This document shows positions 56,135 through 64,000 of a DNA stretch of 64,000 bases, in pieces; positions within the stretch are counted from its first letter, which is position 1; the number at the start of each line of letters is the position of its first letter. The notes under the pieces are model-generated. The model had not been told where the DNA came from and ran no database searches. It saw nothing but the letters and a program-made list of their open reading frames with translations. Both the position numbers and the translations under genes were made by a program. This stretch comes from Calditrichales bacterium MX18-03 (GTDB lineage: Bacteria; Bacillota; Clostridia; Lutisporales; Lutisporaceae), in assembly GCA_021083345.1 (NCBI GenBank), contig JAJGRE010000006.1, positions 1 to 64,000 on the forward strand, read 5' to 3'.

Positions 56135-56168
56135 GTCAGCCGTACCGGCAAGTGCGGTTACGGCTGAC
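56135..56168 (-). terminator. Terminator after the 83-residue hypothetical gene
   Basis: GTCAGCCGTA (56135-56144) pairs with TACGGCTGAC (56159-56168); the minus strand continues TTCTGTTTTT. Confidence 0.75.
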
Positions 56169-56174
56169 ATTTGC

Positions 56175-56426
56175 TCAACCTTTATAGCCTCTGAAAAATT
56201 GATTCATGACCCCATTGACCAGCTTCTCGGATACATACTGGGCTATCTGCCCGCTGTTTTCTCCCAAAACCCGGTTAATGACCGCCGGTACCAGATTCTG
56301 CATGTTGTCGAATTGAAAGCCTGTTTTACTCAGTTCTTCATATAGGATCCTCTGTATATATTCCGGCGTTATGCCGCTAAATCCGTTACCTTCGTTATTG
56401 CCGCCTGCATTCATTCCTTCCGGCAT
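56175..56426 (-). CDS. Hypothetical protein
   Basis: An 83-residue soluble protein with a Gly/Asn-rich start and two or three helices (TPEYIQRILYEELSKTGF, NLVPAVINRVLGENSGQIA, VSEKLVNGVMNQFF). Family not recognised. SD GGAGGG supports the ATG. It reads the same way as the regulator that follows, but a terminator lies between. Confidence 0.6.
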   Translation of the reverse strand: MPEGMNAGGNNEGNGFSGITPEYIQRILYEELSKTGFQFDNMQNLVPAVINRVLGENSGQIAQYVSEKLVNGVMNQFFRGYKG

Positions 56427-56607
56427 TCCAAACCCTCCCTTCGTTTTAAAATTCTGCCCTCTACTCCATCATACGAAGCGGCACCCTCTATGTTGACAAG
56501 CGAAAATTCATTATCGGGTTGTCCCTCTAATTAATGCCTTCTTTGGGGTTTTGTATTATAATAAGACTAATGTTTGCCTAATGTTTGCTTTGAGGGGATG
56601 GGGTATC

Positions 56608-57105
56608 TTGGAAAAAATCATTTATACCTTGGCTGTGGCTGCCATAGGCGGCTACATCGGAATAAAAATAAAAATGCCTGCGGGTGCTCTGATCGGCGCC
56701 ATGATCGCTGTGGCTGTCTTTAATATTCAAACCGGAAAAGGCGACGTACCAAGCCAGTTCAGAGTGATCGCCCAGGTAGCTGTGGGTGCCATGATCGGCC
56801 TGAATTTTACCATGGATACTGTCACTGGCTTGAAAAACCTGGTGGTGCCTGCTTTGGTGCTGGTCATCGGGTTGACGGCCTTCAGCCTTTTTCTGGGCTT
56901 TATTCTATCCAAGGTCACCGGACTTGACTTGGTGACCGCCTTGTTCAGCAGTGCGCCGGGAGGACTGACGGATATGACGCTGATCTCCGATGCCTATGGT
57001 GCCGACACGCCGAAGGTGGCACTCCTGCATCTTGTCAGACTGCTTACCGTCATCTCCGTTTTGCCCTTAGTCATCGGCTGGTTTACCAGGCTGCTGGTTA
57101 AATAA
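56608..57105 (+). CDS. AbrB family membrane protein, half length
   Basis: About 165 residues with five TM helices, matching one of the two repeats in AbrB-type membrane proteins (not the DNA-binding AbrB). MPAGALIGAMIAVAVFN and SSAPGGLTDMTLISDAYGAD are family motifs. Full-length relatives have about 350 residues, so this is a single-repeat form that may work as a dimer. TTG at 56608 is preferred for its SD; an ATG at 56551 or 56581 is possible. Confidence 0.8.
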   Translation: MEKIIYTLAVAAIGGYIGIKIKMPAGALIGAMIAVAVFNIQTGKGDVPSQFRVIAQVAVGAMIGLNFTMDTVTGLKNLVVPALVLVIGLTAFSLFLGFILSKVTGLDLVTALFSSAPGGLTDMTLISDAYGADTPKVALLHLVRLLTVISVLPLVIGWFTRLLVK

Positions 57106-57133
57106 TTATTATTTATTGAAAGGAGCTCTCTCA

Positions 57134-58456
57134 ATGATCGATCATGTTATACATGAAGCAACAACAGCACTGGAAGCGATTGCTGTCTATCGTAGGCTGC
57201 TTGAAGATCCGGTGATCGGCAAATTTTATGGACTGATTAAGGCTTTACCGGAGGCTGAAAAGGATTTCAGTTCCTTCCTGAACCTGTACAATGCTTTCTA
57301 TCATGCGCTTATCGCTGCTGAATCAGCGGGCAGCTTGAAGGCATATATCATAAGCAGCATCATTTATGATGATAACCCATTCACAAAAAGTGCCGGGGAA
57401 AAAGCTTTGCCGCTTATGGACATCCGTCTGAAAAAAGCCGTGGAAAACGATTTGCGCAGGCTCCAATCTGTTGCTGTGCTGACTGCCCAGGATATCAAGG
57501 GCGCAGCGAGTCTGGGCTTAATGCAAAGCAGCTTTGAGGCCGGCATCGTCGAAAGCCTTGCAGAGTGGAATGATGATGCCATCGGGCATACCTTGGACAG
57601 TGCGGTGCATCAGACACTCTGGGAAAGCGGGGATTGGGGAAGCTGCCTTGAGGTATTGGCTGACTTCCACCGAAGCAGCGGCTCCGGCATTTTTGCACGG
57701 TATAACGGCTTCATATGGGAGCGAAAACACGGCAGCGTATGCCTGAAAGGCTTGGAGATGCCGGATCCGGTCCGGCTGTCGGAGCTGCTGGATTATGAAC
57801 TGGAGCGCAGCAAGGTTGTGGAGAACACGCTGCAGTTTCTAAATGGCTACCCTGCCAACAATATGCTGCTCTTTGGTGACAGGGGTACAGGCAAGTCCTC
57901 TACCGTGAAGGCGCTCCTCAATGAATATGCGTCAAAGGGACTGCGGATGATCGAAATACCCAAGAAGTACCTGTCTGACTATCCCGAAATCGTCACGATG
58001 CTTAGGGGCAGGCCCCACAAGTTCATTATTTTTGTGGATGACCTTGCCTTTGAGGACCATGAGGAGAACTATACCGACCTGAAGGCCATGCTGGAGGGCG
58101 GGCTGGAGAGCAAGCCTGCAAATGTGGTGATCTATGCCACCTCCAACCGGCGGCACCTGATCAAGGAGCGGTTCAGCGACATGGCGGACCGCGGCGACGA
58201 AATCAGGGAATCCGAAACCGTTCAGGAAAAGCTTTCCTTGGCCGACCGCTTCGGCATGATTGTCAGCTTTTCCTCTCCCAGTCAGCAGCAGTACCTGCGG
58301 ATCGTGGACGGGCTGGCAGCAGCCAGGGGACTGGAAATCGACAGGGAGCAGCTTCACCGTGAAGCGCTGAAGTGGGAGCTGTGGTACAATGGGCGTTCGC
58401 CGCGTACAGCACGCCAGTTCATCGACTGGCTCGAAGGCAAAATAAAAGAATCTTAG
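57134..58456 (+). CDS. DUF815 AAA-type ATPase
   Basis: A 440-residue ATPase. Residues 1-190 are helical and unassigned. The DUF815 domain follows with Walker A FGDRGTGKSST (near 250), Walker B IIFVDDLAFED, and ATSNRRHLIKERF as sensor region. The function of the family is unknown. SD AAAGGAG sets the ATG at 57134. It lies about 30 bases after the AbrB-like gene and shares a terminator with the convergent ABC operon. Confidence 0.88.
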   Translation: MIDHVIHEATTALEAIAVYRRLLEDPVIGKFYGLIKALPEAEKDFSSFLNLYNAFYHALIAAESAGSLKAYIISSIIYDDNPFTKSAGEKALPLMDIRLKKAVENDLRRLQSVAVLTAQDIKGAASLGLMQSSFEAGIVESLAEWNDDAIGHTLDSAVHQTLWESGDWGSCLEVLADFHRSSGSGIFARYNGFIWERKHGSVCLKGLEMPDPVRLSELLDYELERSKVVENTLQFLNGYPANNMLLFGDRGTGKSSTVKALLNEYASKGLRMIEIPKKYLSDYPEIVTMLRGRPHKFIIFVDDLAFEDHEENYTDLKAMLEGGLESKPANVVIYATSNRRHLIKERFSDMADRGDEIRESETVQEKLSLADRFGMIVSFSSPSQQQYLRIVDGLAAARGLEIDREQLHREALKWELWYNGRSPRTARQFIDWLEGKIKES

Positions 58457-58478
58457 GGGATCCTAAGATTCTTTTATT
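58441..58478. terminator. Bidirectional terminator with 17-bp arms
   Basis: AATAAAAGAATCTTAGG / CCTAAGATTCTTTTATT around GGAT. It overlaps the DUF815 stop and lies just past the ABC permease stop on minus. Confidence 0.85.
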
Positions 58479-58494
58479 TTGTCCTGTCTATCAA

Positions 58495-59667
58495 CTACTC
58501 AAACTTTACCAGCCTGGCGCCTATCGCGAAGAACAGCAGTCCCATGCCGATCAGTACGGCGGTGGGCAGCACGGCGGCTTCAAAGCCTTTTCCGTAGCTG
58601 GCGATGGCCTCCATGCCCTGGACCGCCCATTTTTGCGGCGTGAAGTTTGCCAATATGAGCAGCACCTTCATGTTAACGATCTCTAGAGGCCACATGCATC
58701 CCCCCAGCATGGCGGTACTGGTCAGTATGATGGGTGAGATTGCTGCCAGCTGTGCATGGGTCTTGACGATACCGGATAAAAGCAATCCCATGCAGGTTAC
58801 GGCGAAGATGAAGGCTCCCGCTACCATCAACACACCTGCCGTGCTATTTCCCCAGTCTACGCCAAGAAGGTATTTGCCTGCCAGGATCAGTACCCCCAGC
58901 TGAACAGCCCCCATCAGGAAAGCAGTGACCAGGTTGCCGCCCAGGATGGATGCTCTGGAAACCGGTGAAATCAGCATCCGCTGCCATATCTTGTGCTGCT
59001 TGTCGTACAGGATGGTCCCTACGCCGAATACCATGGTATACATGGAGAAGAAAACCGAAAAACCGATCATGGAATGCTTCATACCATCATAACCGTTGTT
59101 TTCTGCTACATCCACCAGTGCTTCCGATATCCGCATCGGATTCTTGAACCGCCATGAATCCATGACGTCCCTGTATGCACTTTTCTCAATGGCCTCCCGG
59201 TCAGCCTCCGGCTTGCTTTGACTTATAAAGTCCGCCGTAATGTCGGCAATCCGGATGCTGCCTATCATTTTGACCGCTGAGCTGGTCACATACTTTTGCA
59301 GTGTCATGATATTCACATCATCTTTTAATTTGATCATCCCCACGGAAGCCTGCTTACCGCCTGATACGGCGTTCTCAAAGCCTTTGGGTATGACGACCGC
59401 CGTCAATGCACTGCCATCCTCGACTCCGGCCTGTGCTTCCTTATAACCGGCAGCCACAAAATTGTAGCCTGCCTGTGTAGCGATTTCCTGATACAGCATG
59501 CCGGAATACACAGATTGATCTTCATCAACGATATAAACTTTAGGCAGATAACCGGTCATGGAGGCGCCGAAAACAAAGGTCAATCCCAAAGCCATGACCG
59601 TCATCACGACAAAAATCATATATTCGTCCCGCAGGCGCAAAAGCCTTAATTTGATTATGCTGAGCAT
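58495..59667 (-). CDS. ABC-2 type permease
   Basis: A 390-residue permease: one N-terminal TM (about 20-40), a large extracytoplasmic loop (about 45-195) and five to six TM helices (200-388). This is the ABC-2 layout of NatB/YhgE-like exporters. It is the last gene of lipoprotein-ATPase-permease-permease and overlaps the preceding permease by 13 bases. The substrate is unknown. Confidence 0.9.
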   Translation of the reverse strand: MLSIIKLRLLRLRDEYMIFVVMTVMALGLTFVFGASMTGYLPKVYIVDEDQSVYSGMLYQEIATQAGYNFVAAGYKEAQAGVEDGSALTAVVIPKGFENAVSGGKQASVGMIKLKDDVNIMTLQKYVTSSAVKMIGSIRIADITADFISQSKPEADREAIEKSAYRDVMDSWRFKNPMRISEALVDVAENNGYDGMKHSMIGFSVFFSMYTMVFGVGTILYDKQHKIWQRMLISPVSRASILGGNLVTAFLMGAVQLGVLILAGKYLLGVDWGNSTAGVLMVAGAFIFAVTCMGLLLSGIVKTHAQLAAISPIILTSTAMLGGCMWPLEIVNMKVLLILANFTPQKWAVQGMEAIASYGKGFEAAVLPTAVLIGMGLLFFAIGARLVKFE

Positions 59668-61016
59668 CTTTCACCCCTGCCTTTCCTGTTGAAAATAAAC
59701 GCTGCAAGCGTTGAAAACACAATGCCGACAATAACCAGTGAAGCCAGATATCCCAGGATATCCACAACGCCGTATCCTCTCATGATTTTCAGGTATGCCT
59801 TCAGAGCGATGCCGTTCAGTGAGAAAATACTGAGCTTCTGCATAAAGGAGGGCAATATCTCGATTGGGAAAAAGCTGCCGCCCAGCAGTGCCATGGTCTG
59901 TATGACAGCGGTCTCAAAAATATTTGCCATTTTGTCGTTTCCAGACTTAAAGGTAGCAGCAGAGATCATGGCTCCGATCCCGGCAACCGCGAAGGCTGCA
60001 CTGATGCTGATCAATGCCACTGCAGGGAAGCTGCCCCAATACACCTTCAGCATCAGGCTGGAAAACGATACCATTACTGAGATCTGAACCAGTGCCAGAA
60101 CGAAGATGGTAAAGAATTTTCCTGTCAGGATTCCGGTCTTGGGCACGCCTGCAATCACCATCCGGTTGTATGTGATGTTGTCCTTCTCATCCAGCAGCAG
60201 CCGGCCGCCGTGTCCCGCTGCAAACAGGATAAACATCGTCATCATGGCCGCTGCGTAGTAGGCAAAGCTGGAAACCTGCCGCCGCCCTTCCGCTTTCAAG
60301 GCGGTGATCTCTACTTCGATGTCCCTTAGCTCATTATTGATTCTGTCTACAATGGCCTCCATATCTTCGAAGGCATCGGTACCCAAGCTGTTTGAAAGTG
60401 CCGTTTCCAGGATCACATTCTTGCCGATCATAATGGCAGCCATATTGTCCGTGAAGGCTTCCATAATGCTCTGAACGATCTGTCTGCCTATTTCTCTTTC
60501 GGGATGGCCGATGACCTTGATACTCACCTGGTTGCGGAAAGGTGTCACGACATTGATCTTCATGTTGTAAACAAAATCCCGGGGCAGCACCACCACTGCC
60601 GAAACAGCCTTATCTCTCAGCTGCTGCAAGGCGTTCTCTTCATCCGTTATGCGGTATTCAACAAACTTCTGAAGCGCTTCACTATCCAGAAACTCCTTGA
60701 AGAATATTTTTTCGATGTCAAACTTCTCAGCGCCTTCTGCCAACCGGTCCAATGCGTCCTTTCCCATATTCTGCGTCAACAGGCTGCCTTTCAGGGTTTC
60801 CAGGAACTTCTCCGATTCTTCCTCGATATGGTATTCCTTTACTACGGCGATCTGTATCTTGCCAATTCCTTCGCCGTCGCTGAAAGCGCCTCTCAGGGCG
60901 GAGCTCAGGATGGCCGTCAGGATGACCGGCATCAGCAGAATGGTCACTAGCGCCTTTTTATCACTCAGTATGATTTTGAGATCCTTCCGGATCATATCCG
61001 CAATTTTCATACCCAT
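59655..61016 (-). CDS. ABC-2 type permease (NatB-like)
   Basis: A 453-residue permease with N-terminal TM (about 22-42), a long extracytoplasmic domain (about 45-260) and six C-terminal TM helices. The conserved region around VIAGVPKTGILTGKF is typical. It probably forms a heterodimer with the next permease, powered by the ATPase encoded five bases upstream. Confidence 0.9.
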   Translation of the reverse strand: MGMKIADMIRKDLKIILSDKKALVTILLMPVILTAILSSALRGAFSDGEGIGKIQIAVVKEYHIEEESEKFLETLKGSLLTQNMGKDALDRLAEGAEKFDIEKIFFKEFLDSEALQKFVEYRITDEENALQQLRDKAVSAVVVLPRDFVYNMKINVVTPFRNQVSIKVIGHPEREIGRQIVQSIMEAFTDNMAAIMIGKNVILETALSNSLGTDAFEDMEAIVDRINNELRDIEVEITALKAEGRRQVSSFAYYAAAMMTMFILFAAGHGGRLLLDEKDNITYNRMVIAGVPKTGILTGKFFTIFVLALVQISVMVSFSSLMLKVYWGSFPAVALISISAAFAVAGIGAMISAATFKSGNDKMANIFETAVIQTMALLGGSFFPIEILPSFMQKLSIFSLNGIALKAYLKIMRGYGVVDILGYLASLVIVGIVFSTLAAFIFNRKGRGERCSA

Positions 61017-61021
61017 TCTCC

Positions 61022-61957
61022 TTAATCTCTCAGCGCTTTTCCGGTAAGGTGCAGGAATACCGACTCCAGGTTGGGTTTCCTGACATCAATGCCGGCGATA
61101 TGGCTGCCTGACTTGCCAACCTCAGCGATAATATCTGCCAAAATGCCATCCACACTTTCTCCGGCTACCGTTATCTCACCTTCGACAACCTCGGCCTTGC
61201 CGACTCCCGGCAGCCTCTTTATACGTTCCACCAGGCTGTCATTGATTTTATCCAGCTTCAGGCTGACCTGCTGCTGTCCCTTGATGATCTCAACCAGCTC
61301 ATCCTTGGTACCCGAGGCGATGATTTTCCCCTGGTCCATAATGCAGATCCTGCTGCAAAGGTACTCTACTTCTTCCATATAGTGGCTGGTGTAGATGATG
61401 GTCATGCCCTGCCTGTTCAGCTGCAGTACGGTATCCAGAATGTGGTTTCTGGATTGGGGATCGATGCCTACCGTGGGTTCATCCATAATGAGAAGCTCCG
61501 GTTTGTGCAGCAGCGCTGCGCCGATATTCAGTCTCCGCTTCATTCCGCCGGAATACTTATCCACACGGTCCTTCAGCCGTTCCTGGATCCCGATGACCGA
61601 TGCCACCTCTTCTATTCTCTGCTTCAGCAGTTTCCCCCTCAAGCCGTACATATTTCCCCAGAAGCCCAGGTTTTCGTAACCCGTCAGCGTCGGGTACAGA
61701 GCAACATCCTGCGGCACTACGCCCAGCTTTTTCTGCAGGGATTTGGCATCCTTCCCGATACTGCTGCCCTTGAAAAGGATCTGCCCCTTATCAGGGGGAA
61801 ACAGCGTAGAGATCATGGATATGGTGGTGGACTTGCCGGCGCCGTTGGGACCCAGTAAGCCGAACACCTCCCCTTCCGCTACTTCGAAATTGATACCGTC
61901 CACCGCCTTGATATGGTTAAAGTGCTTATACAGGCCTTCCACTTTAAGAATTGTCAT
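61022..61957 (-). CDS. ABC transporter ATP-binding protein
   Basis: A 311-residue ATPase of the drug/Na+ exporter (NatA/CcmA-like) group. Walker A GPNGAGKST (near 35), Q-loop VVPQDVALYPTL, signature YSGGMKRRLNIG, Walker B LLIMDEPTVGID and the switch His in TSHYMEE. The C-terminal 80 residues form the extra domain found in this group. It lies between the lipoprotein and the two permeases. Confidence 0.96.
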   Translation of the reverse strand: MTILKVEGLYKHFNHIKAVDGINFEVAEGEVFGLLGPNGAGKSTTISMISTLFPPDKGQILFKGSSIGKDAKSLQKKLGVVPQDVALYPTLTGYENLGFWGNMYGLRGKLLKQRIEEVASVIGIQERLKDRVDKYSGGMKRRLNIGAALLHKPELLIMDEPTVGIDPQSRNHILDTVLQLNRQGMTIIYTSHYMEEVEYLCSRICIMDQGKIIASGTKDELVEIIKGQQQVSLKLDKINDSLVERIKRLPGVGKAEVVEGEITVAGESVDGILADIIAEVGKSGSHIAGIDVRKPNLESVFLHLTGKALRD

Positions 61958-61970
61958 TTTCTACACCTGC

Positions 61971-62972
61971 CTACTCTTTCTTTTTCAGGAGGTCTTCGAA
62001 TGCCGAGGGCATATTCTGCTCCAGGCTGTCGGCATCCAATGTGTTTTCCTCTGTCAGAACCGGGAATTCAAATTGCTGTGCCTTATTGATGCTCCAGTTT
62101 TTTGTCTCCAGCTGGAACCTAACAGCTGTCATTCCCCCTGGCTTGGTATCGTTAACGCTTACGTTGCAGCTGACAACTTCATTCACAATATAGCCGTCAA
62201 TATCGACAAAAGCATCGTATTGAAATTCTTCAATCCGGTAAGATTTCAGGTTATCCTTGATATCCGTAAAAAGTTTGTCATAGCTGACATCTTCCAGATC
62301 CTTGACCTTATCCTTGAAACTATCCTCAAAAGCCGCTTTTAGTTTTTCATCCCCGGAAAGCGTATCCGTCCAAGCGCTGAGCAAAGCCTTGATCTGCTCA
62401 TCCGACAGCTTCATGGTGTATTGCGTCGCCTTCACTTCACCGTCCGGCGTCGACTGAACGATCTGCTTTCCCTTCATCACGTTTTCCTGCTTCAGAAGAT
62501 CCACCCAGGCCTTCCCCAGGGACTCCAGCGTTTCCTTGGAAATCAGCTCCTCTGCTTCCTGGGGCGCTTGCTGCTCCTTTGCCTGATTGATCATATCACT
62601 CAGCTTGACATACTTTCCGATGATGGGCATCTTAACAAAGCTTTCTTCCCCGTTTTTATAGAAATCCATATCAAAACCCAGTCCGCCCAGATTCAAGTAG
62701 TTTCTGGATAGGGTCTGACGGGCTTCTTCATCAAAGGTTACATTGAAGGAACACGCTACATCCTTGTAGTAGTTCATCTTCTTGACCTGCTCTTCCGTCA
62801 TGCCGGTGGTATTGAAGTCCATCTCCACTTTTACTTCTCCGGATGACTGTCCTCTCATGATCCCGTCGGTTTTTTCAACCGCTTTTTTGTAGCTTTCCAG
62901 GCTATTGGTGCTGCAGCCTGCCAGTAGTACGGCAAGTAATACGAAAACGGCTGCCAGCCTTATTTTTTTCAT
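61971..62972 (-). CDS. Lipoprotein, DUF6612-like
   Basis: A 333-residue lipoprotein: basic start, hydrophobic segment and lipobox LLAGC (Cys about 20). The rest is beta-rich with amphipathic stretches, like the LppX/LolA-like DUF6612 proteins of Firmicutes that may bind lipids. It heads the ABC operon, so it may deliver or sense the exported substrate (inference). Confidence 0.78.
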   Translation of the reverse strand: MKKIRLAAVFVLLAVLLAGCSTNSLESYKKAVEKTDGIMRGQSSGEVKVEMDFNTTGMTEEQVKKMNYYKDVACSFNVTFDEEARQTLSRNYLNLGGLGFDMDFYKNGEESFVKMPIIGKYVKLSDMINQAKEQQAPQEAEELISKETLESLGKAWVDLLKQENVMKGKQIVQSTPDGEVKATQYTMKLSDEQIKALLSAWTDTLSGDEKLKAAFEDSFKDKVKDLEDVSYDKLFTDIKDNLKSYRIEEFQYDAFVDIDGYIVNEVVSCNVSVNDTKPGGMTAVRFQLETKNWSINKAQQFEFPVLTEENTLDADSLEQNMPSAFEDLLKKKE

Positions 62973-63081
62973 GTTAACCCCTCCGATTTTTATTTTATGC
63001 TATTATTTTACCGCTTCAATTGCTCTTTATCTTGTATCTGGAAGCACATTTCCTGCGCCTTACCCATGACTTTTTGCACTA

Positions 63082-63111
63082 AAAATAAAACTTGAGTAAG
63101 TACTCAAGTTT
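63082..63111 (-). terminator. Terminator after the NarL-type regulator
   Basis: AAACTTGAGTA-AG-TACTCAAGTTT (63088-63111) with TTTTATTTTT on the minus strand. It separates the two-component system from the ABC operon. Confidence 0.85.
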
Positions 63112-63120
63112 GTCAGCCGA

Positions 63121-63768
63121 TCATACCCCATTTTTGATCGTAAAAACCGCCAACTGTGTCCGATCCCGCAAATCCAGCTTGATCAGGATCCGCGTCAAAT
63201 GGTTCTTCACTGTCCCTTCACTGAGAAACAGCCTATCGGCAATCTCCTGGTTGTTCATGCCTTCAGCAATCAAGCGGCATATTTCCGCCTCCCGCTCCGT
63301 CAGCAGTGCCGTCCTGGGATCTTCTTGCCTCTTCGGCTTTGCCTTAGCCAGCTCCGAGAACTTATCCAACACTTTGACCGCAACCTCAGCCTGTATCAGG
63401 GCACCGCCATTATACACCGTCCGTATTGCCTTTGAGATCTCCTGAGGCGGGGCGTCCTTCAGCAAATACCCTGATGCGCCGTTTTTCAGCGCCTCATAAA
63501 TATATTCGTCGTCATTGAAGGTGGTCAGAACAATGATCTTGATCTCCGGAAAATCCTTTTTGATCAGCCCCGTCGCTTCGACACCGTTGACTTCCGGCAT
63601 TTTGATGTCCATCAGCACCACATCCGGCCTGTTCCACTTGCACTGCTCATAAGCCTTTTTCCCGTTGCTGGCTGTGCCGGTTATACAAAAATCCATTTCC
63701 TTCCCGAGGATCATCTTGAGTCCTTCCACCAGGATGTCCTGATCGTCAACCAAAAGCACCTTTATCAT
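63121..63768 (-). CDS. NarL/LuxR family response regulator
   Basis: A 215-residue regulator: receiver domain with DDQ near residue 8, phospho-acceptor Asp in VLMDIKMPEVNG (near 54), Thr in VLTTFNDDEY and Lys in YLLKDAPP; then a LuxR-type helix-turn-helix (LTEREAEICRLIAEGMNNQEIADRL). It overlaps its kinase by four bases. It may control the adjacent ABC exporter (inference). Confidence 0.95.
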   Translation of the reverse strand: MIKVLLVDDQDILVEGLKMILGKEMDFCITGTASNGKKAYEQCKWNRPDVVLMDIKMPEVNGVEATGLIKKDFPEIKIIVLTTFNDDEYIYEALKNGASGYLLKDAPPQEISKAIRTVYNGGALIQAEVAVKVLDKFSELAKAKPKRQEDPRTALLTEREAEICRLIAEGMNNQEIADRLFLSEGTVKNHLTRILIKLDLRDRTQLAVFTIKNGV

Positions 63769-64000
63769 TTCATTCCCTCCAACCGCAAGTAACCTTTTAT
63801 ATGAAAGCCGCCTTGCGCTTCAAACGATACCTCACCTGACAGCGCCGCCACCCGCTCCTTGATGCCCTTGATGCCATAGCCCTCTGTAAATGACCCGCTT
63901 CCGGTTCCGTTGTCCTGGATCATAAAGCTGATTCGATCCTCAGAATGGTGTACTTCAACCATCACTTTGGTTGCTTTTCCGTGCCGCACCGAATTTGTCA
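63765..64000 (-). CDS. Sensor histidine kinase, C-terminal part, cut by window edge
   Basis: The frame is open to the edge. The visible 78 residues are the end of a NarL-type HATPase domain: TNSVRHGKA (N-box), DNGTGS (G1) and GYGIKGIKERVAALSG (G2). The start lies outside. It is partnered with the regulator that follows and overlaps it by ATGA. Confidence 0.9.
   Translation of the reverse strand, partial: TNSVRHGKATKVMVEVHHSEDRISFMIQDNGTGSGSFTEGYGIKGIKERVAALSGEVSFEAQGGFHIKGYLRLEGMK

Overview
The window looks like chromosome of an anaerobic, spore-forming Firmicute of the Clostridia type with intermediate GC. Evidence: a BofA homologue next to dnaX/recR, ferredoxin-linked 2-oxoacid oxidoreductases, a large Bacillus/Clostridium-type SRP RNA, strong Shine-Dalgarno (SD) sites, and near-consensus sigma-A promoters with 17-bp spacers. 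It is mostly well-packed core and metabolic sequence. There is no prophage, CRISPR array, rRNA or tRNA. The only clear mobile DNA is a 457-bp miniature element carrying a broken Y1 (REP-associated type) transposase.

Layout. 1-10 kb: a possible structured RNA at the left edge, a four-subunit 2-oxoacid:ferredoxin oxidoreductase operon (porGDAB), a TetR/hydrolase pair with two matching operators, and single-chain pyruvate:ferredoxin oxidoreductase (nifJ). 10-17 kb: dnaX-ebfC-recR-yaaL-bofA, a large PAS/GAF/HD-GYP signalling protein, and the SRP RNA. 17-28 kb: small hypothetical genes, a yjdF-type riboswitch with yjdF, a radical SAM enzyme, HtrA, azlCD with a TrmB-like regulator, a two-component system and the miniature element. 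28-38 kb: lipA, E2, E3, a fused E1 alpha-beta, split transketolase, then DeoR, WYL and DJ-1-like genes. 38-44 kb: gntR-murQ-nagA-nagB-HPr-Enzyme I. 44-48 kb: small enzymes and a PilZ protein. 48-56 kb: a chitobiose-type PTS operon behind a sigma-54 promoter with its LevR-like activator. 56-64 kb: an AbrB-like half transporter, a DUF815 ATPase, an ABC-2 exporter with a lipoprotein, and a NarL-type two-component system cut by the window end.

How the genes fit together. The two PTS-related operons form one amino-sugar module. The chb-type operon would import and phosphorylate chitobiose, remove one acetyl group (ChbG) and split the product (GH4). The nag/mur operon would take GlcNAc-6-P and MurNAc-6-P to fructose-6-P and supplies Enzyme I and an HPr; the second operon has its own HPr. 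Pyruvate can be oxidised by nifJ and perhaps por. A lipoate-dependent E1/E2/E3 complex with its own lipoyl synthase is co-directional with a split transketolase, behind a promoter covered by a perfect palindrome.

Most interesting observations: SD-hairpin-start arrangements before porA and porB; an unannotated 58-codon frame with no normal start and an 11-A run between HPr and Enzyme I; a chbG gene lacking a usable AUG at its expected start; the palindromic lipA operator; the sigma-54 promoter with four copies of an 8-bp motif; and the unassigned RNA at the left edge.
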